This document shows positions 26,866 to 35,311 of a DNA stretch of 64,000 nucleotides, in pieces (within the stretch, counting starts at the first letter, position 1; every line of letters starts with the position of its first letter). A program made the position numbers and the translations under genes. Origin of the DNA: Mesonia aquimarina (GTDB taxonomy: Bacteria; Bacteroidota; Bacteroidia; Flavobacteriales; Flavobacteriaceae). The stretch is taken from the NCBI RefSeq assembly GCF_003667275.1, contig NZ_RCNV01000004.1, positions 1-64,000 of the forward strand, in the 5' to 3' direction. The notes below the pieces were generated by a model. It did not search any database and was not told the DNA's origin. It saw nothing but the letters and a program-made list of their open reading frames with translations.

Positions 26866-27691
26866 ATGAAAATTAATGCAGTAAAGATTACACATCCTGA
26901 CAAGCTATGGTTTCCTAAAAATAACATTACCAAGTTAGCAGTAATTCAATATTATGAAAAAATAGCAGATCTCATGCTACCTTATCTTAAAAATCGCCCT
27001 TTAACACTACACCGTTTTCCGGATGGAATCGATTCTAAAGGTTTTTATCAAAAAAATGCAGCAGATTACTTTCCTGATTTTATTCATGTCATACAAATAA
27101 AAACCGAAAAGGCTTATAATTATCAACCAATGTGTAATAATAAAAAAAGCCTTTTATATCTTGTTAATCAAGGCACAGTAAGTTTTCATGTGTGGCTATC
27201 CCAAAAAGATAAACTTTACAAACCCAATAAAGTAGTTTTTGATTTAGACCCTCCTGAAAATCCCTTTAAAAAGGTAAAAGAAGCTACTAAAAAAACAGTT
27301 GAATTTTTCAAGAAAAAAGGAAAAAAACCTCAACTCATGACTACAGGAAAAAAAGGTTTTCATGTTTGGTATACTCAACGTAGAACAAAAACTTTTGAAG
27401 AGTTAAAACCAAATTTAAAAAACTTTGCTGTAGAATTAACTGCTCAAAACCCAAGTCTATTTTACAACCGCTGTTCGAAAAAACAAGCGGAAAGGAAAAG
27501 TTTTTATTGATTACCTACGAAATGCTTATGCCCAAACTTCGGTTTGCCCTTATTCATTAAGAGCTACTACAGAAATGGGAATTGCCACTCCTATTAAATA
27601 TAATGAATTAGACAATGTAAAAAAAGCTAGCCAATATAATTTAAATACTATTGAAAAAAAGATTCAAGGATTAGTAATAAAAAACCGTTAG
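26866..27691 (+). pseudogene. LigD polymerase/primase domain, frameshifted
   Basis: A standalone LigD-type polymerase domain starts 16 bases after the phosphoesterase frame. Motifs are clear: ITHPDKLWFPKNNITK, RPLTLHRFPDGI, GFYQKNAADYFPDF, VFDLDPP (the catalytic DxD), LMTTGKKGFHVW. The frame breaks near 27478-27485 at an A6C stretch and ends at 27510. One frame over, the family C-terminus continues (KVFIDYLRNAYAQT, CPYSLRATTEMGIATP) to about 27690, overlapping the end of the convergent SPW gene. With the upstream lesion this indicates loss of the NHEJ enzyme; no ku gene is in the window. Confidence 0.8.
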
Positions 27692-28056
27692 TTTTCTTCT
27701 TTATAGTGAATGGGATCTTTTTTCCATAGGGAACCCCATCCGCCTCCATAAGTTCCTTCGACTTTTCCTTTTACAGTGCTAAAAACAAATACAAGAACAC
27801 CTACCGTTATATTATTGATTAATCCAATTTCTGAAGAATAATCAAAAAAAAGAAAATAAGCTAAAAGCCAAATAGCTAATGGATAATTCCATTTTCTTAC
27901 TACACGAGTAGCTTCCCAATAAGCAATTACAGAAAAAGTAATAATTAAAGGTCCAACAATATAAGAATTGTTTGCTAAATCGTTATCATAATTTAATACG
28001 GCTGGCGCAATCATTAACCATAAACCTAAAATTGTATTTATAATTTGTGCCCACAT
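27688..28056 (-). CDS. SPW-repeat-type membrane protein
   Basis: A 122-residue protein with four membrane segments in two similar halves. The first half reads INTILGLWLMIAPAVLNYD, as in SPW-repeat proteins where a Ser-Pro-Trp motif marks each half (here APA). The C-terminus is soluble and Gly-rich. The family often accompanies epimerases and VKOR-like proteins; its function is unknown. It is the last gene of the minus-strand operon, two bases behind the VKOR-like gene. Confidence 0.7.
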   Translation of the reverse strand: MWAQIINTILGLWLMIAPAVLNYDNDLANNSYIVGPLIITFSVIAYWEATRVVRKWNYPLAIWLLAYFLFFDYSSEIGLINNITVGVLVFVFSTVKGKVEGTYGGGWGSLWKKDPIHYKEEN

Positions 28057-28058
28057 AA

Positions 28059-28619
28059 TTAATTTACTTTTTTAATTTCAGATTTTACTCCCCAAAAAAC
28101 CTTCCACAATGAAAGCTTCTTTTTTTTTGCCCGTTGCATATACTGTAAACTTGCTAGCATTTCATCCATTGCAGGACCAATCATTAAAATAGAAATAACT
28201 GCTGAAGCTAAACAAAAAGTACACCATGCAGAAAACAAGACAGGTTGAAAAACCACCAGCATAATACTTACGAGACCTAATGGACCTACCGCCAAACCAA
28301 AGACAATAACTACCCAAGGTTTTGTTCTCCATCTATAGGTCCCGCCAATTACCCCGGTGACAGCGTCAACCAAATAGCCAAAAGCTCCTAATACCGCGTC
28401 TGGAACCGGTAAAACATTGGATACTTTCGAATTCAAAATTTTTATACTTCCTTTACCAAAAAAAGGCTCCCAAACTTCATCAATAATATTTAATTGATAT
28501 AATGAAAGGTATACAGCGATACCAAATCCAATTATTGCTAAAATGACAATAGGGATACGTTGAGACCATTGTGCAGGATTATAACCCCAGCCTGGTGGTA
28601 TGTGATTATCTGTTTTCAT
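28059..28619 (-). CDS. VKOR-like membrane protein lacking the loop cysteines
   Basis: A 186-residue protein with four to five membrane segments and the vitamin-K-epoxide-reductase fold signature. The active CxxC is in AWCTFCLAS (C133, C136). In typical bacterial VKORs two more cysteines lie in the periplasmic loop before the second helix; here that stretch (GKGSIKILNSKVSNVL) has none, and the protein has only two Cys in total. Electron transfer from a DsbA-like partner would therefore need another route, or the protein has another role. It is translationally coupled to the epimerase (ATGA overlap) and followed by the SPW gene. Confidence 0.75.
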   Translation of the reverse strand: MKTDNHIPPGWGYNPAQWSQRIPIVILAIIGFGIAVYLSLYQLNIIDEVWEPFFGKGSIKILNSKVSNVLPVPDAVLGAFGYLVDAVTGVIGGTYRWRTKPWVVIVFGLAVGPLGLVSIMLVVFQPVLFSAWCTFCLASAVISILMIGPAMDEMLASLQYMQRAKKKKLSLWKVFWGVKSEIKKVN

Positions 28620-29689
28620 GAAAGATTATTTTTTTTGAACCATTTATTAGGATTTCCTTTCAGGTTTTTAATTATAGTAGGCAAGGTTTTCATTACAGAA
28701 TGAGAGGGCGTCCAATCTAAATATTTTTTAGCTCTACTTATATCTAATTCATAATGATCATCTGCACGATCTATCATCCATGGCTTAATAAAAGGATCGC
28801 TCACTAAATCAAGGGCCCACGCTCCTGCTTTGGCAATTTCTGAAGGAATTTGTTGTGTTTCCCATTTTTCATCAAAAAGAAGTTCTCCTATTTTATCTTG
28901 TAAATCTTGATAACTCGGTGTGGCAGGTTCTCCTATATTAATAGCCAAATCGTCAGGGAGGTCTTTTCTTCTATCAACCGTTTTTTCTATAGCTTCTAAT
29001 AAATCTTCTAAATGAATAAAAACATCTCCATGAGATGGGTTACCGGAATACAAATGACTTTTTAAATCTTTCTCATATATTCTTTTAATTTGCTGTGTAA
29101 TAGGTATGGAATGTCCATAATCATTATATACTCCGGCAATACGTAAGAAAACCGTCTTTAAACCTTCGTTATGCTCTTTAATCATTTTTTCTGTATGTAA
29201 TTTAGAATCAGGATAGCCCCAATTGGTTTCCATAGGACTATTTTCGGTAATTTTTTTTCCTGGTTTTGTTGGCTTATAAATTAGATTGGAGCTAGAATAT
29301 ATAAATTGGTCTACTTCAAAATCTTTTAGTTGATTTAACAGGTTTCTAGTACCTTTTAAATTAATTTCTTCATAAGCAGGACTATTTTTAGTATTAAAAT
29401 TATAAAAAGCGGCTAAATGAATAACAGAGGCTATTTTACTTCCATAACCATATCTAATTCTTTCCATTGCATGGTCTATGGCTTTCTCGTCTTTAATATT
29501 AAAATTTACACATTCTGCTTCTAAGGGTGGGTATGGTGGCCCTACCCGATCTAGCCCTATTACTCTATATTTAGGAGCTAATTTTTTAATCAATGAAAAA
29601 CCTATCAATCCGCTACTTCCTGTAATTATTATTACCTCTTTATCTTGGATTCGCGCTCCTTTCTCATCATGATCAATAATTTCATCCAT
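28616..29689 (-). CDS. NAD-dependent epimerase/dehydratase-family protein
   Basis: A 357-residue extended SDR. Cofactor motif ITGSSGLIGFSLIKKL, then VIHLAAFYNF, FIYSSSNLIY with the catalytic Ser, and an active-site Tyr/Lys pair in WGYPDSKLHTEK. A 15-residue polar N-terminal extension precedes the Rossmann fold. Its place in the operon between the AstE/AspA-like hydrolase and the VKOR-like gene suggests it modifies a sugar or another carbonyl compound in the same pathway. It overlaps the next gene by four bases, so their synthesis is coupled. Confidence 0.85.
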   Translation of the reverse strand: MDEIIDHDEKGARIQDKEVIIITGSSGLIGFSLIKKLAPKYRVIGLDRVGPPYPPLEAECVNFNIKDEKAIDHAMERIRYGYGSKIASVIHLAAFYNFNTKNSPAYEEINLKGTRNLLNQLKDFEVDQFIYSSSNLIYKPTKPGKKITENSPMETNWGYPDSKLHTEKMIKEHNEGLKTVFLRIAGVYNDYGHSIPITQQIKRIYEKDLKSHLYSGNPSHGDVFIHLEDLLEAIEKTVDRRKDLPDDLAINIGEPATPSYQDLQDKIGELLFDEKWETQQIPSEIAKAGAWALDLVSDPFIKPWMIDRADDHYELDISRAKKYLDWTPSHSVMKTLPTIIKNLKGNPNKWFKKNNLS

Positions 29690-29750
29690 AACTGTTTATT
29701 GTTTATTATAATTAGTACTTATTTAGTATTAAAAATTATAGTTGAATCTA

Positions 29751-30668
29751 TTAATTTTTCACCTCTTCAATAATAAAGAAACCATCATCACCTTGTTTCT
29801 GATATAATGGCATAAAAATTCGTGCATTCCACTTGCTTTTTATTTCTTTACCATTTAGAATGGCTAAAAGTTCTCCCTTTTTTATTTCTTGAAAATTTTG
29901 ATATCCTGGTTGCATTTCAAATTTATCTTCTGGTAAAATTCCTTTTCTATAAGATATTTCAAAAGTTTTTTGATTAGGTGCATTGATACTGGCAAAATTT
30001 TCCACACAAGCCGGATATATTGAAATGTCTTTTAAATTAAGTCGACAAGCCTTTTCTAAGGCTAGCCAAATCATTCCTTCATGATTTTCTATGGCATGCT
30101 TGCTAGTATGTTCTCCGGCTTCAAAAACGAAACCTGTAAAACCACTTCTACTTAGATAGTGATCTATATCTCCTGTAATAATATCACTAAAGCCTTTGAC
30201 AATATAGGTAGGGAAATTATGTGCCCATTTATTATTATCATTTACGTCTTGAACAGACATATAAGGCAAACTATCTGAAGATGTAGTATGACAATCTATA
30301 AAATATCGTTTAGTATACTCTTCTTCTGGAAATTCATCTAGTACATTGATGATCTCATACATTTCTTTTTCTTCGTGACTTTCAATCTTTTTCTTTTCTA
30401 AATTTTCTATCGTCCATGTCCGGTTAAGATCTTCATCTATATATCTTTTATTTTTATTGAGTGCTTTTTTATTTCCTGCGAGACCTAAAATTGTACCTTT
30501 AATAACAGGTTTTGTTTTATTTAATTCTTTAAAAACATTTAATAGTGCCTGTACACCACTGGGTTCATTACCATGTACTCCCGCGGTAATTAAAAGCAAA
30601 GGGCCTTTTTTTTTACTATCATACGTCCCTATAATTCTAGGAATCTGTTTATTTAGTTGTGTATTCAT
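29751..30668 (-). CDS. AstE/AspA-like zinc amidohydrolase
   Basis: A 305-residue protein of the succinylglutamate desuccinylase/aspartoacylase family. Zinc ligands and active-site residues are visible: GVHGNEPSG (HxxE), DLNRTW with the substrate-binding Asn-Arg, and the third ligand in IDCHTTSSD; FEAGEH carries the catalytic Glu. Family members remove acyl groups from N-acyl amino acids. The C-terminal domain (about 210-300) is beta-rich as in AspA-like enzymes. It lies 11 bases after the ATP-grasp gene, so it may reverse or process the amide bond made by that ligase. Confidence 0.85.
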   Translation of the reverse strand: MNTQLNKQIPRIIGTYDSKKKGPLLLITAGVHGNEPSGVQALLNVFKELNKTKPVIKGTILGLAGNKKALNKNKRYIDEDLNRTWTIENLEKKKIESHEEKEMYEIINVLDEFPEEEYTKRYFIDCHTTSSDSLPYMSVQDVNDNNKWAHNFPTYIVKGFSDIITGDIDHYLSRSGFTGFVFEAGEHTSKHAIENHEGMIWLALEKACRLNLKDISIYPACVENFASINAPNQKTFEISYRKGILPEDKFEMQPGYQNFQEIKKGELLAILNGKEIKSKWNARIFMPLYQKQGDDGFFIIEEVKN

Positions 30669-30679
30669 AATTCTCTATT

Positions 30680-31729
30680 TCATTCCATGGTTGCTAAAAC
30701 ACGATTAGAAAGTTGTTTACCATATAGTCTTTTATAGTGTAATTTTTTTTCAATCGCATCTATTACTTCATCTGTGAAATCAGGATAGCCTATCTCGTGA
30801 AAATGATCAAGCCCGCCGGGGCTTAAAACATTAATTTCAATTAATTTATCTTTTACCACATCTAAGCCGACAAAAAATAACCCGTCCTGTATTAATTTTG
30901 GAGCGGTTAATTCTATTATTTTTTTCATTTCAGGAGTTAGTTCTACAGTTTCTGCTGTAGCGCCTTGTCTAAAATTACTTCTAAATTCTCCTTTACACAT
31001 TTTTCTTCGAATCATCGCATGTTTACCATCTCTTTCTATAAGTCTCCCGTTCATTAATAAGATTCTTACATCTCCGTTTTTAATGTCTGGTAAATATTCT
31101 TGCGCTATTACATAGCCTTGCTCCGTAATAGTTTTGATAATTTGATTTACATTTTTTTCATGCTCATCTATCAAGTAAACATGTTCTCCGCCAGATCCTT
31201 CTAAAGGTTTTAAAACCATTTTTTTCTTCTGTTTTTCCCAAAACTCAAGAATATCTTCTTTTTTTCTTGTAATTATAGAAGCTGGTTTTATACATTGAGG
31301 TAGCTCTTCAAAATATAATTTGTCGATAAATGCATGAGATAAGGCATATGCATCATTTAATACTAACACCCCTGCTTGTTGCATCATTCTCCCAAATGCT
31401 ATTCCGGCTTGTTCTGCCCATTTCCTTCCCGAAGCTTCTTCTGTAGGGTTATTTCTAATAAAAAGAACGTCAACCTCATCAGCCATTATCATTTTTTTCT
31501 TTCTTTTTTTGCTCTGTAAATGCTTTAAAAATTTTTTAGACGTAGTTAGTTTAGTTGTTTTTAAAACTTGTATACAGTTTAACCCAATGGGAGAATCATA
31601 GTGAAAACTAAACCCTCCAACACTCATTACCAATACAGTGTGACCTCTTTGATGAGCTTTAGTCATAATTGCTACGGATGTACCACAAGTTTCTGTGGCT
31701 ATATCATTTAATACAAAGCATATTTTCAT
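30680..31729 (-). CDS. Glutathione-synthetase-like ATP-grasp ligase
   Basis: A 349-residue protein with the GshB-like two-part layout: an N-terminal pre-ATP-grasp domain (MKICFVLNDI to about 120) and an ATP-grasp domain. Visible motifs are MVLKPLEGSGGEHVYL (ATP-binding Lys and Gly loop), IAQEYLPDI, GDVRILLMNGRLI, and the metal-binding end FFVGLDVVKDKLIEINVLSPGG. It should form an amide bond between a carboxylate and an amine. No glutamate-cysteine ligase lies beside it, so a product other than glutathione is likely. It overlaps the QEGLA gene by four bases (31726-31729) and is followed at 11 bases by an amidohydrolase. Confidence 0.85.
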   Translation of the reverse strand: MKICFVLNDIATETCGTSVAIMTKAHQRGHTVLVMSVGGFSFHYDSPIGLNCIQVLKTTKLTTSKKFLKHLQSKKRKKKMIMADEVDVLFIRNNPTEEASGRKWAEQAGIAFGRMMQQAGVLVLNDAYALSHAFIDKLYFEELPQCIKPASIITRKKEDILEFWEKQKKKMVLKPLEGSGGEHVYLIDEHEKNVNQIIKTITEQGYVIAQEYLPDIKNGDVRILLMNGRLIERDGKHAMIRRKMCKGEFRSNFRQGATAETVELTPEMKKIIELTAPKLIQDGLFFVGLDVVKDKLIEINVLSPGGLDHFHEIGYPDFTDEVIDAIEKKLHYKRLYGKQLSNRVLATME

Positions 31730-33576
31730 GTGGCTATCATTTTAGAAAGTGGTAAACCATCTCGAATTAATTTTAATCTATTCTTAAAGTTTTCATATGA
31801 TATAAAACTTGGTTTTATAACATTCTGTTTTAATATTCTTCTTTCCGTAAGTTCTTTTATAATAGGTGTATGTTCTAACGAAAATTTACCTGCTAGAAGT
31901 GGTTCATACTCTCCCCCTTTTTCTAGGTGATTTTTAAGTTCAACCAATCCTTTCAAATAAATTATATCTTTTAAAAAACCACCACCTTGCATTATTCTAG
32001 AAGTTATATTAAAAGCTCTTTCTTTAGAAAATCCATAATCTTTACAAAGCAATCGGAAAATTTGAATGAAATCTGCTCCATCCATTAATGCACTTCCTGC
32101 GACTACTCTTCCTGCTAATGTACGCAACCGATTAGCCGTTAATCCTCCTACAAGATATTCAGCCATCACTGCTAGTCCTTCTTGAAGAGAATCGTAGCCT
32201 GCTAAACCTATACTTAATTGCTCTAAAGGTTGTTGTTTCCCATTAAAATAGGTAAGCACATGGGTTCCTACTTCATGTTGGATGAGTGCTTTTGCTTCAT
32301 TTTCGTTCATTTTATAATCTTGCGGAATGTAAAGCGCTCCTTGAGAAACCATCATAATATTAACATCCTTACGAATATGTACTTTGCATTTAAAACTAGG
32401 ATCTTGAGTAGAAAAAAAATTAAATTCATTCTCAGCTAAATATTTAAAATCCTTAGCATTAATCAGCTCTGCTGAAAACTCACTTGTGTCTTCGGACACT
32501 TCATTAAGAAGTTTTATTGCTTTATTTTTCAAGTCCTTTTCGACCCCCTTATAAAGCCGGATACTATTGTAAAAAAAATTGCGTGTTCCTCGTTCAGCTA
32601 GCATGCTAATCTGTTGATCTAACTCTTCTCTTTTTTGATGAAAAAGGAAAGACATTGTTGGGTCATCGATTTTTTCTAATCTTAGGTTATATAATTTTCT
32701 TTTTAAAACATCCGGATCTATTGGTAATAAGCGATAATGATAATTCAAAACGTTTTCATAGTTACTTTTAAAAAAAGTAGTTTTAATTTCATTAATATTT
32801 GCAGGAGAAACCAACCAAAGAAACTGATACGAACGTTCTATATTGGACAATTTCCTATCAATTTCAAAGACTTTATCTTTTAAGTTTTTTTTACCTAAAG
32901 AACTATAACTGCTTATTCCACTGGAAGTTTGTACCCGAATATATTCATAAATAGCTTTTTGCAATACTTTTATCAATGCATCTCTAAAACTTCTAAAAAA
33001 AACGGGGTATAATTTTCCTTTTTCAGTTCTAAAAACCGGGGGTATTTCTAGTCCTACTACTAATGCTCCGCATTTTTTTGCGTCTTCAACTTTAAGTAAA
33101 GGTTTATCATTTTCCTTTTGGCGATAAGGTGTATTTACTATTTCAACCTCTAAAAACTTTCCTGTATATACAGGGTTCATTTTATTTAATTCTTTTTGAA
33201 GGACTTTTAATGTAGTTGGTAATTTATCTGCAGGTCCTTTAATAAAAAAAGATTGACTTTGCGAACTTCCCGCATAAATCTCAAATACTAAATACGATTT
33301 AAACTTATTGGAAAGATGATCTGCAATGGAATATATTAATTGTTGGTATAACTTAAAATTTTCTGTTCCTACTATTAAATAAGAAGTTTGACTTTGAAGC
33401 ATTCTAGAAATACCACCATCATCTTTTTTTTGTCTGTAAATAAGTAAATAGGGTAAACCTTTTTCTATATATAATATACCTCCATCAGAGAAGTTACAGA
33501 AAACTGTATTATTTTTCTTTAAAGAAACTAATAGATCTTTAATTAATTGTTTTGATAAAACTGAAAAAGTAGGCAT
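31726..33576 (-). CDS. QEGLA-motif (DUF1704, MATCAP-like) metallopeptidase
   Basis: A 616-residue protein of the family often called flavohemoglobin expression-modulating QEGLA motif protein. The name-giving motif is at about 465-469 in SLQEGLAVMAEYLVGG, and the zinc motif HEVGTH is at about 434-439. Eukaryotic relatives (MATCAP) are tubulin tyrosine carboxypeptidases, so a C-terminal peptidase activity is plausible. The N-terminal about 300 residues are not recognised. It overlaps the ATP-grasp gene by four bases, a pairing known in other bacteria and proposed to build or trim small peptide-like metabolites. The target is unknown. Confidence 0.88.
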   Translation of the reverse strand: MPTFSVLSKQLIKDLLVSLKKNNTVFCNFSDGGILYIEKGLPYLLIYRQKKDDGGISRMLQSQTSYLIVGTENFKLYQQLIYSIADHLSNKFKSYLVFEIYAGSSQSQSFFIKGPADKLPTTLKVLQKELNKMNPVYTGKFLEVEIVNTPYRQKENDKPLLKVEDAKKCGALVVGLEIPPVFRTEKGKLYPVFFRSFRDALIKVLQKAIYEYIRVQTSSGISSYSSLGKKNLKDKVFEIDRKLSNIERSYQFLWLVSPANINEIKTTFFKSNYENVLNYHYRLLPIDPDVLKRKLYNLRLEKIDDPTMSFLFHQKREELDQQISMLAERGTRNFFYNSIRLYKGVEKDLKNKAIKLLNEVSEDTSEFSAELINAKDFKYLAENEFNFFSTQDPSFKCKVHIRKDVNIMMVSQGALYIPQDYKMNENEAKALIQHEVGTHVLTYFNGKQQPLEQLSIGLAGYDSLQEGLAVMAEYLVGGLTANRLRTLAGRVVAGSALMDGADFIQIFRLLCKDYGFSKERAFNITSRIMQGGGFLKDIIYLKGLVELKNHLEKGGEYEPLLAGKFSLEHTPIIKELTERRILKQNVIKPSFISYENFKNRLKLIRDGLPLSKMIAT

Positions 33577-33624
33577 CGAAAATTTCTTTTTTAACTATTT
33601 TTTAAACAACTGATTTTCTTATTT

Positions 33625-34275
33625 TTAAGAACTCATCTGTTTAGCTTTTTCTTCTACTTCCTGAAGATCAATAGAATAAGGAGCTTCTTTTAATGTTATA
33701 GCAAGATGAACTAAGTTTTGTAACATAATTAATAACATATTATTCGTAAATTCATGTTTGTCACCTTCTGCTTCAATATAACTTGGACCGGGTCCAGCTT
33801 TCCCTACATAATAGGAAAAAGCATTTACAGGCAATGTAAAACCATGCTCATTTAAATCAAACAAAATATTTGAAATAGCCTTCTTAGCACCATCCTCATT
33901 ACCATCGACCATTACACCAGCTACTTTATTATATGTAGGGTATTGGCTATTATCTTTTTGGTTTTCCGTCATTATTCCCTCTAATCGTTCTGCAATCTTT
34001 TTAGCTATAGAACTTCGATCACCTCTCCATATAGGAGTGGCAATAATTAAAATATCTGTTTTTTTTATGAGTTGTAATATTTTTGGCCATTCATCATCAT
34101 CCCCTTCATCTGAGGTTATACCATAAGCTATATTATAGTCGGCTATTCTAATTTTTTTAGAAGTGACACCAAGCTTATCAAAAAACTTCTGTGCTTGTCT
34201 TATAAAAGCTTCAGTATTTGAAGTTTTTGGTTTTTGCTTTAAAGTACAATTGAGAAATAAGGCATTTAGTTTCAT
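33625..34275 (-). CDS. NADPH-dependent FMN reductase/flavodoxin-family protein
   Basis: A 216-residue flavodoxin-fold protein. The phosphate-binding loop is NCTLKQKPKTSNTEAF and the second FMN contact is ATPIWRGDRSSIAKKIAERL. It lacks signal or membrane segments. Relatives reduce quinones, azo compounds or iron complexes using FMN and NAD(P)H. It is the second gene of the operon, 48 bases before the QEGLA gene and 75 after the DUF892 gene, so it is probably co-transcribed and could supply reducing power. Confidence 0.82.
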   Translation of the reverse strand: MKLNALFLNCTLKQKPKTSNTEAFIRQAQKFFDKLGVTSKKIRIADYNIAYGITSDEGDDDEWPKILQLIKKTDILIIATPIWRGDRSSIAKKIAERLEGIMTENQKDNSQYPTYNKVAGVMVDGNEDGAKKAISNILFDLNEHGFTLPVNAFSYYVGKAGPGPSYIEAEGDKHEFTNNMLLIMLQNLVHLAITLKEAPYSIDLQEVEEKAKQMSS

Positions 34276-34350
34276 AAAAAAATATTTTAATTATAAAAAT
34301 GAATTAAGTAAAATGTTAGTATCTGAATATACAAATAGTAAAGGCAGGTT

Positions 34351-34851
34351 CTAGGATTTAGCTTTGTTATTAATCCTATTTTGAGCTATTTTTTTTAAGT
34401 TTTCATCTGTTCTTTTCTCTTCTTCTAAAGTTTGTTTAAGAATTTCTGCTTGACTATCTAAACCCAATTCTTCTGCATAAGAACAAACTGCCCAATAGCC
34501 GGCAATTTCATAATGCTCAATTCGTTGAGCTTCTGCAATAAGCCCAGCATTCTTTACATTTTCTGAAGTTTGTTCTTCTAAAAAACTTTTTGTTTCCTTT
34601 ATAAGCCCTTGCATAGCTTTACAAGTTTTACCTCCTAATTGAAAATGTAAATGCTTGCTTATAATAATTAAGCGTTTTTTATGATCTTTAGTTTCTTCTA
34701 AATGATCTCTAAATGTATTTTCCAGATTTTTATCATTTGTACTTTCTGCCATAATTGGCAAAATTTTCAATAACTGATCTTCTGCGCTATACAAGTCTTT
34801 TAATTGATGTTCAAATAGGGCTCTTAGTGTTTTCATAGTTGAGGATCTCAA
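34351..34851 (-). CDS. DUF892 (YciE/YciF-like) ferritin-like protein
   Basis: A 166-residue four-helix protein. The family start LRALFEHQLKDLYSAEDQLLKILP is clear in pattern (key residues LF-Q-KDLY-AE-QL), followed by HLEETKDH, RIEHYEIAGYWAVCSYAEELG and LEEEKRTDENL. These give the Glu and His residues of a diiron ferritin-like site. YciF-type proteins are induced by stress. It is the first gene of the eight-gene minus-strand operon to 27688. A motif shared with the 18572 gene lies 59-87 bases upstream. Confidence 0.88.
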   Translation of the reverse strand: MRSSTMKTLRALFEHQLKDLYSAEDQLLKILPIMAESTNDKNLENTFRDHLEETKDHKKRLIIISKHLHFQLGGKTCKAMQGLIKETKSFLEEQTSENVKNAGLIAEAQRIEHYEIAGYWAVCSYAEELGLDSQAEILKQTLEEEKRTDENLKKIAQNRINNKAKS

Positions 34852-34909
34852 TTAGTTTTTTCTTAAAGATAATTAAGAAAATTTTCTTTAAGCCTTATTT
34901 ACCAATACA

Positions 34910-34938
34910 TTAACGAAGCTTGTTAAGAGGAGGTTAAC
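34910..34938. promoter_or_regulatory. Shared upstream motif, copy 2
   Basis: TTAACGAAGCTTGTTAA (34910-34926) then GTTAA (34933-34937), identical in its 17-base core and spacing to the element at 18660-18688. It lies upstream of the minus-strand DUF892 gene that heads the ATP-grasp/QEGLA operon. Confidence 0.55.
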
Positions 34939-35311
34939 TATTGTTGAGAGAGCTGTTTTGGTATAAAAGTTTTGCTTTAATCATCATTGAAAATTCTATC
35001 TCTGATAATTTTTTTCTTAACTGTATAGCTTAATTTTGGAATTAAAATTTTTATATTTTAATAAGTTTTTGTAATAGGAATGTTGTATGATTGCTTCCAT
35101 TATTCGACAGTAGTTTCATTCTAATTCTGAAGAAAATTTAACTCAAGAAAGGAGGTTCTATTTCAAATAAACCCAGGGCATCTTAAATTTTAAAACCAAG
35201 AAATAAGAGCATAATTGCAGTTGTAAAACTTGATATGTAATACTAATTATTAGTATAGTATAACCTGTATATAATTCTTTTATCCAGCCATGAACGCTAT
35301 TATAATATTGA
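34939..35311. other. Spacer without a recognised gene
   Basis: About 370 AT-rich bases between the upstream motif of the DUF892 gene and the end of the DUF3891 gene. Short frames only; AAAGGAGG occurs near 35150 but is not followed by a convincing coding region. Confidence 0.35.
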
